Source: Antedon mediterranea (lineage: Eukaryota; Echinodermata; Crinoidea; Comatulida; Antedonidae). Taken from it: a stretch of 64,000 nt of DNA. The translations under genes were made by a program, and so were the position numbers. Each line of letters begins with the position of its first letter. The first letter of the stretch is position 1. The stretch lies in NCBI RefSeq assembly GCF_964355755.1, contig NC_092678.1, forward strand, positions 9,274,922 through 9,338,921, read 5' to 3'. This document shows positions 55,596-64,000 of the stretch, piece after piece. The notes beneath the pieces are model-generated. The model made no database searches. It was given only the letters and a program-made list of their open reading frames with translations, and had not been told where the DNA came from.

Positions 55596-56352
55596 GGGGC
55601 CTGTTTCTATTGAGCAGAAAATACGGTTTTGAATACCGTTCTTTTCAAGAACGAGTTTTTCTTGCCAGCAGAAATGGGTCTCCACAAAAAAGAATTGATC
55701 TTAAAAACGGTTTAAAAAACCCGAATTAATTCCTATCTCGATCGCAAAGAACCGTTCTGAAACCGGTTTCTGTGGAGTAATTTTTAGCAACACAATCGAG
55801 GTCTCAATTTGACCCCAAGAACTGAACTCTGCTGCACTGGGACGATTGCGGTCAACTCGCAGCGATAGGACCAACAGTAGGCCTAGTCATTTTCATTTGT
55901 CTAGATATAGTGAGTATTTTATTTAACTAAAAAATGTGGACCTATATGCAATTACGAGGTTCGTAATAAATATGTGGGGAGAAGAAAAAATGAGGGGGAG
56001 GCTAGCCAGGAGTCGGAGAAGACTCACATGAATATTGTAAAGCGTGTGAAAGACGAGTTCAACTTATCGGAGGGTGCAACATACCTATACTTTAACCAAG
56101 GCATTTCAGATAATAATGACAGGCTTAATGGATGCAATGCTTGGGATCGCGCTATGCGAAAAAAATAAACATGACCTCGATTTAATTGCGCTTCAGCCTA
56201 ACGAACCGCATTGTGGTATATAATGACATAACAAACAACAAACAAACGCACATGGACGGAACCGGTTTATTGGAGTAAAAATTGAGCTGTAATGCGATCT
56301 TTATTTATAAAAAAAAAAAACGTTCTTTTTATTTTTCAATAGAAACAGGCCC
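55596..56352. mobile_element. PIF/Harbinger-like TIR element
   Basis: GGGGCCTGTTTCTATTGAG at the left is mirrored by CAATAGAAACAGGCCC at the right. The 3-bp TAA on both sides (55593-55595, 56353-56355) fits the TWA target preference of PIF/Harbinger elements. It is 757 bp. Inside, AACCGTTCT..ACCGG motifs repeat near both ends. It carries one short open frame (55974-56168) but no transposase. Confidence 0.75.
55974..56168 (+). CDS. Short unrecognised ORF in the Harbinger-like element
   Basis: 64 codons, charged N terminus, then FNLSEGATYLYFNQGISDNN and AWDRAMRKK. I recognise no domain. It may be the relic of an element protein or chance. Confidence 0.2.
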   Translation: MGRRKNEGEASQESEKTHMNIVKRVKDEFNLSEGATYLYFNQGISDNNDRLNGCNAWDRAMRKK

Positions 56353-56681
56353 TAAAAGACGGATATTAACCACATTTAAACCACTGATAGATGGTCACAA
56401 ACAACTCCATTCAATTTTGGGGGAAATCTGGACAAAGATCTCAATTCTCGACCACTTTTTAATATTTACTAATTTTAAATGGATCTTTTTTTAAATGACT
56501 GAAATTTATATAGCTACAAAATGATTGTAATGAGGCAATCCAGATCCGGATCCCTATCATTTTTAATTTTGGAAGTTAGCTCTTGTCGGAGGTGTGTAAT
56601 CTCTGATTGCTCTTGTTTAAATCTAGTATTGTTACTCAGAATGAACGGTAACCCACATATTTTTCTTTATTTTTATTAATA

Positions 56682-56777
56682 CAGTACTATAACTCTCCCA
56701 CTACTGGACACCTTTGAGCTTGGGCATTAAGAATAGTCTGGTTTTGAGAGGGTTTCCGGTATTGGGAGAGTCTACTG
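56682..56777. mobile_element. 96-bp pogo-type MITE
   Basis: The right end in reverse complement reads CAGTAGACTCTCCCAATACC, nearly the terminal repeat of the element at 2700-3998. The left end CAGTACTATAACTCTCCCAC is a diverged match. TA flanks both sides (56680-56681, 56778-56779). It sits in the intron before the penultimate EDEM1 exon. Confidence 0.75.
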
Positions 56778-56942
56778 TATAAAATTCTAAAATAGGAGAT
56801 TATCCCACAAAATGAATCTTACTTAAAAAAATTAAGTACCCCCATATAGAATTTTGTTAAATGACATCTCTAGATGGCCAAAAATTATGCTTTCACACTA
56901 ATATTCATAATAATTTGTATTTATTTTTTTATCAAATGTTAG

Positions 56943-57104
56943 TTATTTGATGTTGATAATCATGTGAACAAAGAAAGCAATAAATATATATTTACAACTG
57001 AAGGTCATATACTACCAGTACTAAAAAGGGGTAAAGTTGATGTAACTATACGTCAGAATGATCATTGGAAGACATGTATTCGACCAGGAACAAACGAAAC
57101 AGAT
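56943..57104 (+). CDS. EDEM1: EDEM1-like exon
   Basis: 162 nt (54 codons) between AAATGTTAG and GTAAGT. It begins LFDVDNHVNKESNKYIFTTE and continues GH. The Thr before Glu corresponds to the Ca2+-binding Thr of class I mannosidases. The remainder is a divergent tail that includes a possible N-glycosylation sequon (NET). Confidence 0.9.
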
Positions 57105-57337
57105 GTAAGTATAATCTTTAATACTATAAACGACATTCATTGTTTTACGGTGTATATTATACCACTCATGTCAACAGTGGAAGCAGAACGTACATTGCAA
57201 TATCAGTATAGTAGTCTGAAGGCTAAATGCGGCTCTCAAGGCGCCTCCCCTTTTTGAAAAGTGTAAACAAATTTGTTCATTTCCTTTTTCTGCTATACAT
57301 ACAAACAAATTATTTTCTATTAATCAATTTGTTTCAG

Positions 57338-57424
57338 TGTGCAAGTTTTCCTGATGAAAGAAGATATTTTTTGCCTATGAAAACACAGTATTTGGAACAA
57401 ATCGACCGTCTTATTGGTTTATGA
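57338..57424 (+). CDS. EDEM1: EDEM1-like terminal exon
   Basis: 87 nt after TTTGTTTCAG. It encodes 28 residues (CASFPDERRYFLPMKTQYL to QIDRLIGL) and stops at TGA 57422-57424. The P-D-E-R-R-Y and QID..(V/I)GL pattern is the EDEM1 C terminus. Confidence 0.88.
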   Translation, partial: CASFPDERRYFLPMKTQYLEQIDRLIGL

Positions 57425-57830
57425 TGAAGACTATAGGGTTGTTTTTAAAAATGTTATATACCAATTTATGTTTTTATAGTTATTATACACATACAGATAA
57501 GCTGACAATCAAAATTACCTTGTTTTTTATATTGTCACAATATCATTGTCTGACTATTTCAATAATAGTTATAAATATTTTCATTAAGGTGATCTTCGCA
57601 AGGATCAAATGCTAACCAGGCACCTTTTCAGGTTTCAGGTGCAGGTTGACCATCCTATTTGTGTATTTTTGTTATTGTACAAATCTTGGTCTGTCAAGTC
57701 AACTTTGTCATAATCAAAATTTTGAGATATGTTTTGTATCATTTCAAGGAGAATCATAATAGTGATAAATAGTTAAATAAATATAATACAAATTACTATT
57801 TTTTGAAATTTTGATTAAATAAATGACATG
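57425..57830 (+). other. EDEM1: Probable EDEM1 3' UTR with poly(A) signals
   Basis: AT-rich, stop-filled sequence directly after the TGA stop. Two canonical AATAAA hexamers lie at 57776-57781 and 57818-57823, giving a 3' UTR of roughly 400 bases. Where cleavage occurs cannot be read from sequence alone. Confidence 0.6.
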
Positions 57831-58430
57831 CCATGTACAGATTAAAATCGTTTAATACCATCTTCACATAGACACATGTATGCAGTAGAACCCATCCGCT
57901 GGGAAACCTAAATTAAGAAAGAACATTTTTCCCATCACAAAAACAACAAAGAAGACCAAATAATTATGTTCATTTATGTCATAATACAAAAATGGATATC
58001 ATAATTATAATAATTATGATAATGAGGCTTTGATAATGTGTACTTTTTATGGATTTACATTGTTTACAGTGGTAAAATGTTGGCTACTAAATTTAAATTT
58101 CTCAATTTACTTTTATTCATTTCATATTCAAATGATCAATACTGTAAAATGATTTTATACTTCTTCATAATATGATTTTTCATTCATCATTCACACATCA
58201 TTCATTTTTGCATGTATGTTATATTATATTAACCCTGTTAATGGTGACGTATGGTCACTGTAAGGTGAACAAATATATAAAATAAGGAAATATAGTCTTG
58301 AGCTGCTCTTTGTTAAGTAATTTACATGGGATCGCCACGACAGATCAATCCGTATAATAATGCCTAAACCTAGTAGAATTTCACATTTTAATTATATCGG
58401 AGAAAAGGAAGATTTGTTTTTACCCTTACA
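57831..58430 (+). other. Downstream sequence without recognised features
   Basis: AT-rich DNA after the EDEM1 poly(A) signals, with a TAATTATAATAATTAT palindromic stretch near 58000-58020. No gene is seen. Confidence 0.5.
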
Positions 58431-58760
58431 ATGACTAGTATCTCGACTGTTAAGGATCATTTTATTGTCCGAAGACCATTCGCAGATAGAATCGGTAAAC
58501 ATTTGGAAATTAGTGTGGACTTTTTAGGAATTCTTTCGGACAAAGAAGCGTCATATATGTACATAACAAGTTTAGCTTACGGTACTTATCGGGAGTGCGT
58601 GCTACAATGGTGTAAAGACGTGTTTTTAATAGTGGAGCACCAAAAGTTCCTGCAGAATCAAAACAGGGTGGCAGGCCTAAATATCTATACAATCTTGCAA
58701 AATAATAATCATAAATTTTTTCCATTGATGTATTTGAAAAAAAATCACTATGGAAACTGA
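58431..58760 (+). CDS. Unrecognised ORF, 109 codons
   Basis: Longest non-repeat open frame in the right flank; begins MTSISTVKDHFIVRRPFAD. No domain, splice context or homologue recognised. A minus-strand frame of similar length overlaps it. It may be an exon of an unknown gene, a transposon relic or chance; I lean to one of the last two. Confidence 0.15.
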   Translation: MTSISTVKDHFIVRRPFADRIGKHLEISVDFLGILSDKEASYMYITSLAYGTYRECVLQWCKDVFLIVEHQKFLQNQNRVAGLNIYTILQNNNHKFFPLMYLKKNHYGN

Positions 58761-58880
58761 AAAACAAGACAATCAAATCACTTACCACCTGAGATCGACA
58801 AGGGCGGACACTGATGAAAGTGAACCGGTGGCCAGGAATTGGAGCAGCTCACCCGTCCAATTCAATACTTAAAGATGTAT

Positions 58881-59419
58881 TGTCCCTTTGACTAATTCCC
58901 CCAAATTTTATTTTTATATTTCGAAAAAAAAACTGGGTCATTTTGAAGTATCATAATAGTTATTAACTTTCACCAAAAATTAGTTGAATAAATAATGATT
59001 TAACCGAAATACGGACGTTTTTTTTGTTAAAAAAATAACTTTGACTTCCATTCAAAGTTTTTTCGATCAAAACATATCTCATAATGCAACGCGCTTGTTT
59101 GGCTACTCTGTATGCATAATCATAAACTTCCTCGCGATCTGTGTGAAAACACCTTCTCAACCGCGACGAGTTGTAAACAATCCTGCACACTTTGATGCAT
59201 CATGCATACTCGTGGTTTGAAATCTTTGTTTACTTTCGTTCGTGACGATTTTCCAGACGAAATGTAATCAAACTAATTTACCTGGTAACTACGTAAACTT
59301 GTTTGTTTTTACCTCAAATTTTCGATTTAAAGTGAATAACTTTAATATTACGGTACTTTGATATGGCCAATTTAAATTTAGAATATTTTTATTTTTATTT
59401 TGTTAGTTTCAAGGGACAA
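58881..59419. mobile_element. TIR element/MITE (TTGTCCCTT ends) with TA target duplication
   Basis: TA-TTGTCCCTTTGACTAAT at the left is mirrored by TTAGTTTCAAGGGACAA-TA at the right, followed inward by an AT-rich stretch shared by both ends (AAATAAAAATA). It is 539 bp without transposase. TA and the TTGTCCCTT end suggest a Tc1/mariner-derived MITE. A possible lone end lies at 21262. Confidence 0.65.
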
Positions 59420-59469
59420 TAAAAAATGTAATAATAATGATCATCCGAAAGTTATAGTCAATGGATAAA

Positions 59470-59990
59470 CAAGTGTGCACAGAATAGCCTAAAATCGCAC
59501 TTGGAAACGTGTTAGACCATTTTGAGCATTTCAACAAAACTTTTTCACACAAAACATCAAAGTGTACAGAATAGCTTAATATCGTATTTGGAAACGTTTT
59601 GGACCATTTTTGAGCATTTCGACGAAACTTTTTCATACAAAACATCAAAGTGCACGAAATAGCTTAAAATCGCATTTGAACATGTTTTTGACCATCTTTA
59701 GTATTTCGACATCAAATGTTTATACAAAAACATCAAAGTGCACAGAATCGCTTAAAATCCCATTTTGAAACGTTTTAGACCATTTCAAACATTTCGATAA
59801 AACTTTTTCACACAAAAACATTAAAGAGCAAAAACGTCTTCAAAACGCATTTGGAGACGTTTTAACCATTTTGATTATTTAGACAAAACTTTTTCACACA
59901 AAAACATGAAAGTGCACAAAATAGCTTAAAATCGCATTCGAACATGTTTTAGACCACCTTTAGTATTTCGACAAAACTTTTTCATATAGT
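59470..59990 (+). repeat. Tandem array, about 90-bp unit, six diverged copies
   Basis: Each unit has AAAGTG(C/T)ACA(G/A)AATAGC, then TAAAATCGCATTTG(A/G)A, then GTTTT(A/G)GACCA, then CATTTCGA, then AAAACTTTTTCA(C/T)A. Units start near 59470, 59560, 59648, 59745, 59823 and 59911. Divergence between units is moderate. Confidence 0.85.
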
Positions 59991-61073
59991 CCGGTCAAAC
60001 TACGGTTTGACCTAGACAAAATTAAAACCAAATTTATTTTTGTTGTAGGTACTTCCTACGACAATCTGAACAACATAGAAAATATGGAGATGAAGAAAAA
60101 TTGCTAAATTGCATAAAACTAAAATGGCCGTTTTCTCTCAATTTTACACCCAAATATCAGTATTAAAGCATCCGATTTTGGCAAATATTTGTTCAACCAC
60201 AGTCATTAAAATATATATTTTGCAAGAAACTATCGTTGGAGATACTGTAATACAAATAAATTGTTCAATTTTTAAAAATTCAAGATGGTAAATATACTTC
60301 AAAATGGCTGCCATTTTTCTCAAAGGGAAAAGTTTGAGAAAGATGTATAGTTATCCTCTTAATTTTAGCTTTAAAGCAGAAATGTCAACACCTATTTGAG
60401 TATTTGAGATGATTGTTTAGGTATAATAAAATATATATTAAGTTTTTCGAAATTTGTTATGCAATAAATAAATAATATTATCACTCTCATTGTAACTTAA
60501 AATAAATCAAAATAAATGTAACAAGAAATATTTCTTACAAAAAACGCCGCGTAACTTTTTGACTGGACAGTTGTAAGAACAGTCTTCATTAATCTAATAT
60601 AATAGGTCGGCCAATCAAAACGCAAGTGAACAATTGGGACTTTACTTGTGATTTATGTCATTGGCCTGTCAGCACAGTCGTTTCTTTCTAGAATTAAACG
60701 CACAAATTTGTATTGGCAATAATGTATATGGTTATTACTATCGCATTTAGGTATTGATAATAATAATAATATGGCTTTTGAATATATAATTACTGTCTGT
60801 AGAATAACATTTATACATTTTCGGTTCGCGATGAAAAGTTATATGAATGGATTTTTAATAGGTATTTATAATAATAGTATATGGGTTGCATTATTGCTAA
60901 GCTATCACCAAATCGCGTTATAACATTATTTCTCAGGGTTTTTTGCACCATTGATCAATACCAAACGCGTATCGGTATTATAGTTTTTAATGAATCATTA
61001 CATTAATAAAAATACCCAATTAAATCAATCGCGTCAGTCCAATTCCGACTTATGTTTCGATCACATAGTTCTG
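59991..61073 (+). other. Sequence without recognised features
   Basis: AT-rich; AAATGGC(C/T)G motifs near 60121 and 60301 suggest a diverged internal repeat. No gene is seen. Confidence 0.45.
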
Positions 61074-61220
61074 TGTCTACACTGTCCCAACTAGTTTAAC
61101 AAAAAAAGTGTGATGTGCCCAAATATGGTAGTGATATGCCCGATTATCGTAGTGATATGACATCGTCATGTCTATATAATATGGGCACATCATATTTTAT
61201 TTAGTTTGATAGTATAGACA
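61074..61220. mobile_element. Short MITE (TGTCTACACT ends), copy 2
   Basis: Matches the MITE at 37029-37159: TGTCTACACTGT, AACTAGTTTAACAAAAAA, GTGATGTGCCCAAATATGGT, then the mirrored ATATGGGCACATCA and ATAGACAGA. It has a 20-bp internal insertion relative to copy 1. Confidence 0.8.
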
Positions 61221-61253
61221 GAGCTTAAGGATTATATTTAAAAAATGTTTTCT

Positions 61254-61475
61254 TACATTTTGAACGGAAGTATTTATTTGTTTATAAGCCCAATTTTCCA
61301 GTCTTAATTTTACATTTTGAAAAAAAGTATTTTATTTGTTGATAAGCCCAACTGTGCAGTCTTATTTTACATTTTGAACGAAAGTATTTATTTGTTGATA
61401 AGCCCAATTTTGCAGTCTTATTTTACATTTTAAACGAAAGTATTTATTTGTTGATAAGCCGAATTTTCCAGTTTA
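61254..61475 (+). repeat. Tandem array, about 61-bp unit, four copies
   Basis: Unit: TTACATTTTGAACGAAAGTA, TTTATTTGTTGATAAGCCCA, ATTTTGCAGTCTTA. It is followed by AATGACCC(C)TTCCACAGTGC and GATATTGACCG.GGGT. The same block, with two units, recurs at 62005-62165. Confidence 0.85.
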
Positions 61476-62004
61476 ATAATAATGACCCCTTCCACAGTGC
61501 TTATACCATATACATTTTACATGATATTGACCGTGGGTTCTTTACGCCTCTGATGCATTTGTTTTTATTGTACCTTTTTAATAAATTATTATATGTTTAG
61601 GCCTAATCACACCCAATTTAATGAAACGGTCAGATTCCGATTTCAATTGAACGAAAGTAGTACTGTATTTATTATTCATTGATAAGCCAAGGGTCCCATG
61701 GCGTTAGCCGATATCTTGAGCATTTGACTCTTGTAACACAAATCATTCTTCAAAATCTAAAGAAAGAACCTCACACGTCTTTTTTGTGAGTGATACACTA
61801 TGGATATGCCCACGGAAATAATATGTGGACATTGCAAACAATCATAGGCCTACAGTAACAAACATAACATGGCTAATAAGCATAACATTCAGACTTGCTT
61901 GTTTTCTAGTGGATTTTTATTTACTTTAGCATGTAGAATAAAACTAGTAACAGTGGCTATATTAATAATTATACTGATTATCCTTGATGTTATCGCGTCT
62001 AATA

Positions 62005-62165
62005 ATAAAATATTTTGTTGTTGATAAGCCCAATTTTTCAGCCTTGATTTTACATTTTGAACGAAAGTATTTATTTGTTGATAAGCCCAATTTTGCAGTC
62101 TTAATAATGACCCTTCCACAGTGCATTTTACATGATATTGACCGAGGGTTTTTACGCCTCTATAG
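62005..62165 (+). repeat. Second copy of the 61-bp repeat block
   Basis: Two units (GTTGATAAGCCCAATTTT, TTACATTTTGAACGAAAGTA) followed by the same unique tail AATGACCCTTCCACAGTGCA..GATATTGACCGAGGGTT as at 61485-61540. This shows a duplicated block rather than only tandem growth. A degenerate unit lies near 61650-61690. Confidence 0.8.
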
Positions 62166-62520
62166 GCACTGATCAATACCATAATTAATGTACTTTTTTA
62201 AATGAATATTGAAATGTTTCAACACTCCCAGATTTCCTCATCTTTATCGTTTCAAAAATTAATTAAATAATTTTCAGTGTATCACCGGGCGGTTTGGAAT
62301 TTATTTCTATGCCTGTTGTGTTATGAATTCACCAACACTTTCAGGCCCGGGGCCGAGTTGTAGACCAGACTTCCATGCACAGCCACATGTTAAGGAATAT
62401 GAATCTCTTTATGATTTTAATATGGTTCGAAATGATATTACACAACAACGATTAGACAGCAACTGTGCAAGAGTCAAACTAATAAAATCGGAATGATCAA
62501 TTAATTGAACATTTACAGCA

Positions 62521-62877
62521 TAAGGCCCATACACTAGGACGATAACGATCGACGATAAATAGACAAATGTGCATTTTTAATACATAAACCAAAAGAAATA
62601 TAAAAAATTCCTTTGATGAAAATTATATTTTCACACGTCCAATCAAATGACGTCATGATTAGTAAGACCAATAATATCGTGACAATACAGCGATTTTATT
62701 GTTTTTATTTATCATGACGTCATTTGATTGGAATTTGAAAAACATTATTTTTATCAAAGACAGCATAAATGATTATCCTATAGGTCTAGAACGAAAACCT
62801 TTCTAATTTCTTTTGGTTTATGTAAAAAAAATGCATGCTATATATTTATCGTCTGTCGTTATCATCATAGTGTAATT
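62521..62877. mobile_element. Foldback MITE with long inverted arms
   Basis: AAGGCCCATACACTA.GACGATAACG..CGACGATAAATA is mirrored by TATTTATCGTC..CGTTATC..TAGTGTAATTGGGCCTT. Deeper arms include CCAAAAGAAAT and CCAATCAAATGACGTCATGA at 62639, mirrored by TCATGACGTCATTTGATTGG at 62713. Almost the whole 357 bp can fold on itself. Target duplication unclear. Confidence 0.8.
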
Positions 62878-63690
62878 GGGCCTTTATACAAAAAAAATAA
62901 ATTGATTACGAAGTTACATGTCATTTTCACCTATCACCAAAAAACTAACCTTTTCAAAACTAATTAATTGTTACGAAGCCAATTTATATTATATATTTCA
63001 TTAAAACTGAACTTTACGGTAAATGAAGAGTAAGTATCAGTTAATAGGAATAATATAACTAGTAGGTCTATGAACTTGCGTCCAGACACAGAACTGTGAC
63101 ATTACTATCATAAATGTTGAAACCACTTATAAAACCTTTTTTTAAAGAAAATATAATTGTGTTAGGAGAAGGCTAATAAACAAATAGATAATGTTCAAAC
63201 CTTTTTCTGGATTAATTAATGGAGCAGGCGTTCCTAATAATCTTCTGTAGACTGATTGTTCACCTTCTGACGATAATTGATTGGACCCCCCACGGCATCT
63301 GATAACCAACAAAAAATTTACGAGGACTGTTTCAATGATTTAATATCTGACGGCGTATTATTATAACATTGGCCTAGATTGAAAGTCAAAGAAAGTCATT
63401 GTAAATACCTCCCTTTATGTTGACAGAGCCAAAATAAAGTTTTGACCATTATCGAATGATTATTTGACAGTGACTTATTATAATACCGCCCTGGTTGACA
63501 GCAAAAACGAAGTTATTATTTATTGATCAAGATTTTACAGATTTCCGTCTACATCTCAATAATACTGTATTATCAGCAAAGGCTTTCATATAGACTCTCT
63601 TCTCCCAGACGTTTTTTGGGTCCAGCAGCTACCTATAAATTATAGTCGAGTTTCCAAATTCACAAAACTGTCAGCCTTAGATACTAAAGC
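62878..63690 (+). other. Sequence without recognised features
   Basis: AT-rich, with no gene or repeat structure that I can support. Confidence 0.45.
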
Positions 63691-63729
63691 TACCGCTATG
63701 AAACAGCTTATTAATGAATGTGTCCTCCT

Positions 63730-64000
63730 GGGACATAGCTGGCTAGAGCCGCGGCGCGAAAATAACAAAAATTAATGTAGTCTAGTAAATACACAACATA
63801 GTCTACCGCCACCAACGGTTAGACTTGCTATCAAAACCAAAGAGATAGTGTCACTATCTTTGTCAAAACATAGCCAGTAGTAGGATAGGAGAGGCTAGAG
63901 TAGTATTAGCCGCCCGCCGTGCACGTGACGTGCCCGCCGGGAACTCCACCTTTGTGGTCCTTTGTCGGGTCTTCGACGGTATGCTAACAATAACAATATT
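63730..64000 (+). promoter_or_regulatory. GC-rich right edge, possible promoter-proximal DNA
   Basis: Base composition rises sharply (GAGCCGCGGCGCG at 63758; GCCGCCCGCCGTGCACGTGA near 63910). It contains CACGTGACGTG, combining an E-box (CACGTG) with a half CRE (TGACG). Such a stretch in an AT-rich genome may be a promoter or 5' UTR of the next gene. No coding start is visible. Confidence 0.3.

Larger units (their letters stand above)
6490..57424 (+). other. EDEM1: EDEM1-like gene, 3' portion (nine exons)
   Basis: The nine coding segments listed separately join without any frame break into 356 codons and a TGA stop (1071 nt). The protein matches the C-terminal half of EDEM1, a GH47-family ER mannosidase-like protein that trims or recognises misfolded N-glycoproteins and routes them to ER-associated degradation. 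The conserved GH47 acidic positions visible are the Asp in [10 protein letters not shown] (exon at 15869) and the Glu in LRPELAEST (exon at 29993). The calcium-coordinating Thr in FTTEGH is in the exon at 56943. The ending PDERRY..P.K..Y..QID..IGL is typical of EDEM1 and argues against EDEM2 or EDEM3. The start, signal anchor and first catalytic Glu should lie upstream of base 1. Introns range from 233 bp to 24.6 kb and are full of transposons. Confidence 0.9.

Noticed and set aside
58431-58788. Overlapping plus and minus ORFs of about 100 codons as a gene downstream of EDEM1
   Set aside because: No recognisable domain, promoter or splice signals; kept only as a low-confidence entry.

Overview
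This window looks like nuclear DNA from a marine deuterostome, most likely an echinoderm. It is AT-rich, its host gene is split by long introns, transposon fossils are dense, TAGGCCTA-type motifs recur, and it carries a gypsy retrotransposon of the Gmr1 type, a group described from deuterostomes. The organism call is an inference; no species marker is present.

The only host gene I can support is the 3' part of an EDEM1-like gene (ER degradation-enhancing alpha-mannosidase-like protein, GH47 fold) on the + strand. Nine exons (6490-6673, 15869-15960, 20414-20496, 21093-21213, 29993-30163, 54753-54826, 55157-55253, 56943-57104, 57338-57424) join in phase to 356 codons plus a TGA stop. All have AG acceptors and GT donors. 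The 5' exons lie upstream of the window. Everything between 6674 and 57337 that is not an exon is intron, including one of 24.6 kb.

Region by region: 1-2611 is a dead LINE with a TGAT-repeat tail and a second retroposed insert inside it. 2612-5945 is another dead LINE (SGNH-esterase-like ORF1, zinc knuckles, reverse transcriptase scraps) split by a pogo-type TIR element. 7605-11857 is a 4.25-kb TIR element with subterminal repeats, a minus-strand pseudogene of a PIN-nuclease-like transposon family, and an L2-like LINE insertion. 12700-14500 is a piggyBac pseudogene. 17374-19905 holds a TIR element, a dispersed repeat with a tRNA-derived SINE in it, and a LINE 3' fragment. 22050-25760 and 26000-29000 are complex inverted repeats.

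The 24.6-kb intron (30164-54752) is a transposon nest. It holds a minus-strand LINE with an 18-bp target duplication and a 2A-like motif, and a second TAGTCCAGTC-ended TIR element (34269-44594). Inside that TIR element sits a full-length Gmr1-like LTR retrotransposon (37486-44177; one 1525-codon gag-protease-integrase-RT-RNase H frame). A deleted sister copy lies at 46547-49469, followed by an RTE-like LINE (49905-52956). Downstream of the EDEM1 stop are poly(A) signals, several MITEs, tandem repeats and a GC-rich stretch at the right edge that may be a promoter.

The most notable points are the integrase-before-RT order, the SCAN-like Gag, the two LTR copies whose differences cluster in a small leader ORF, and the TIR elements rich in AGGTCA direct repeats.
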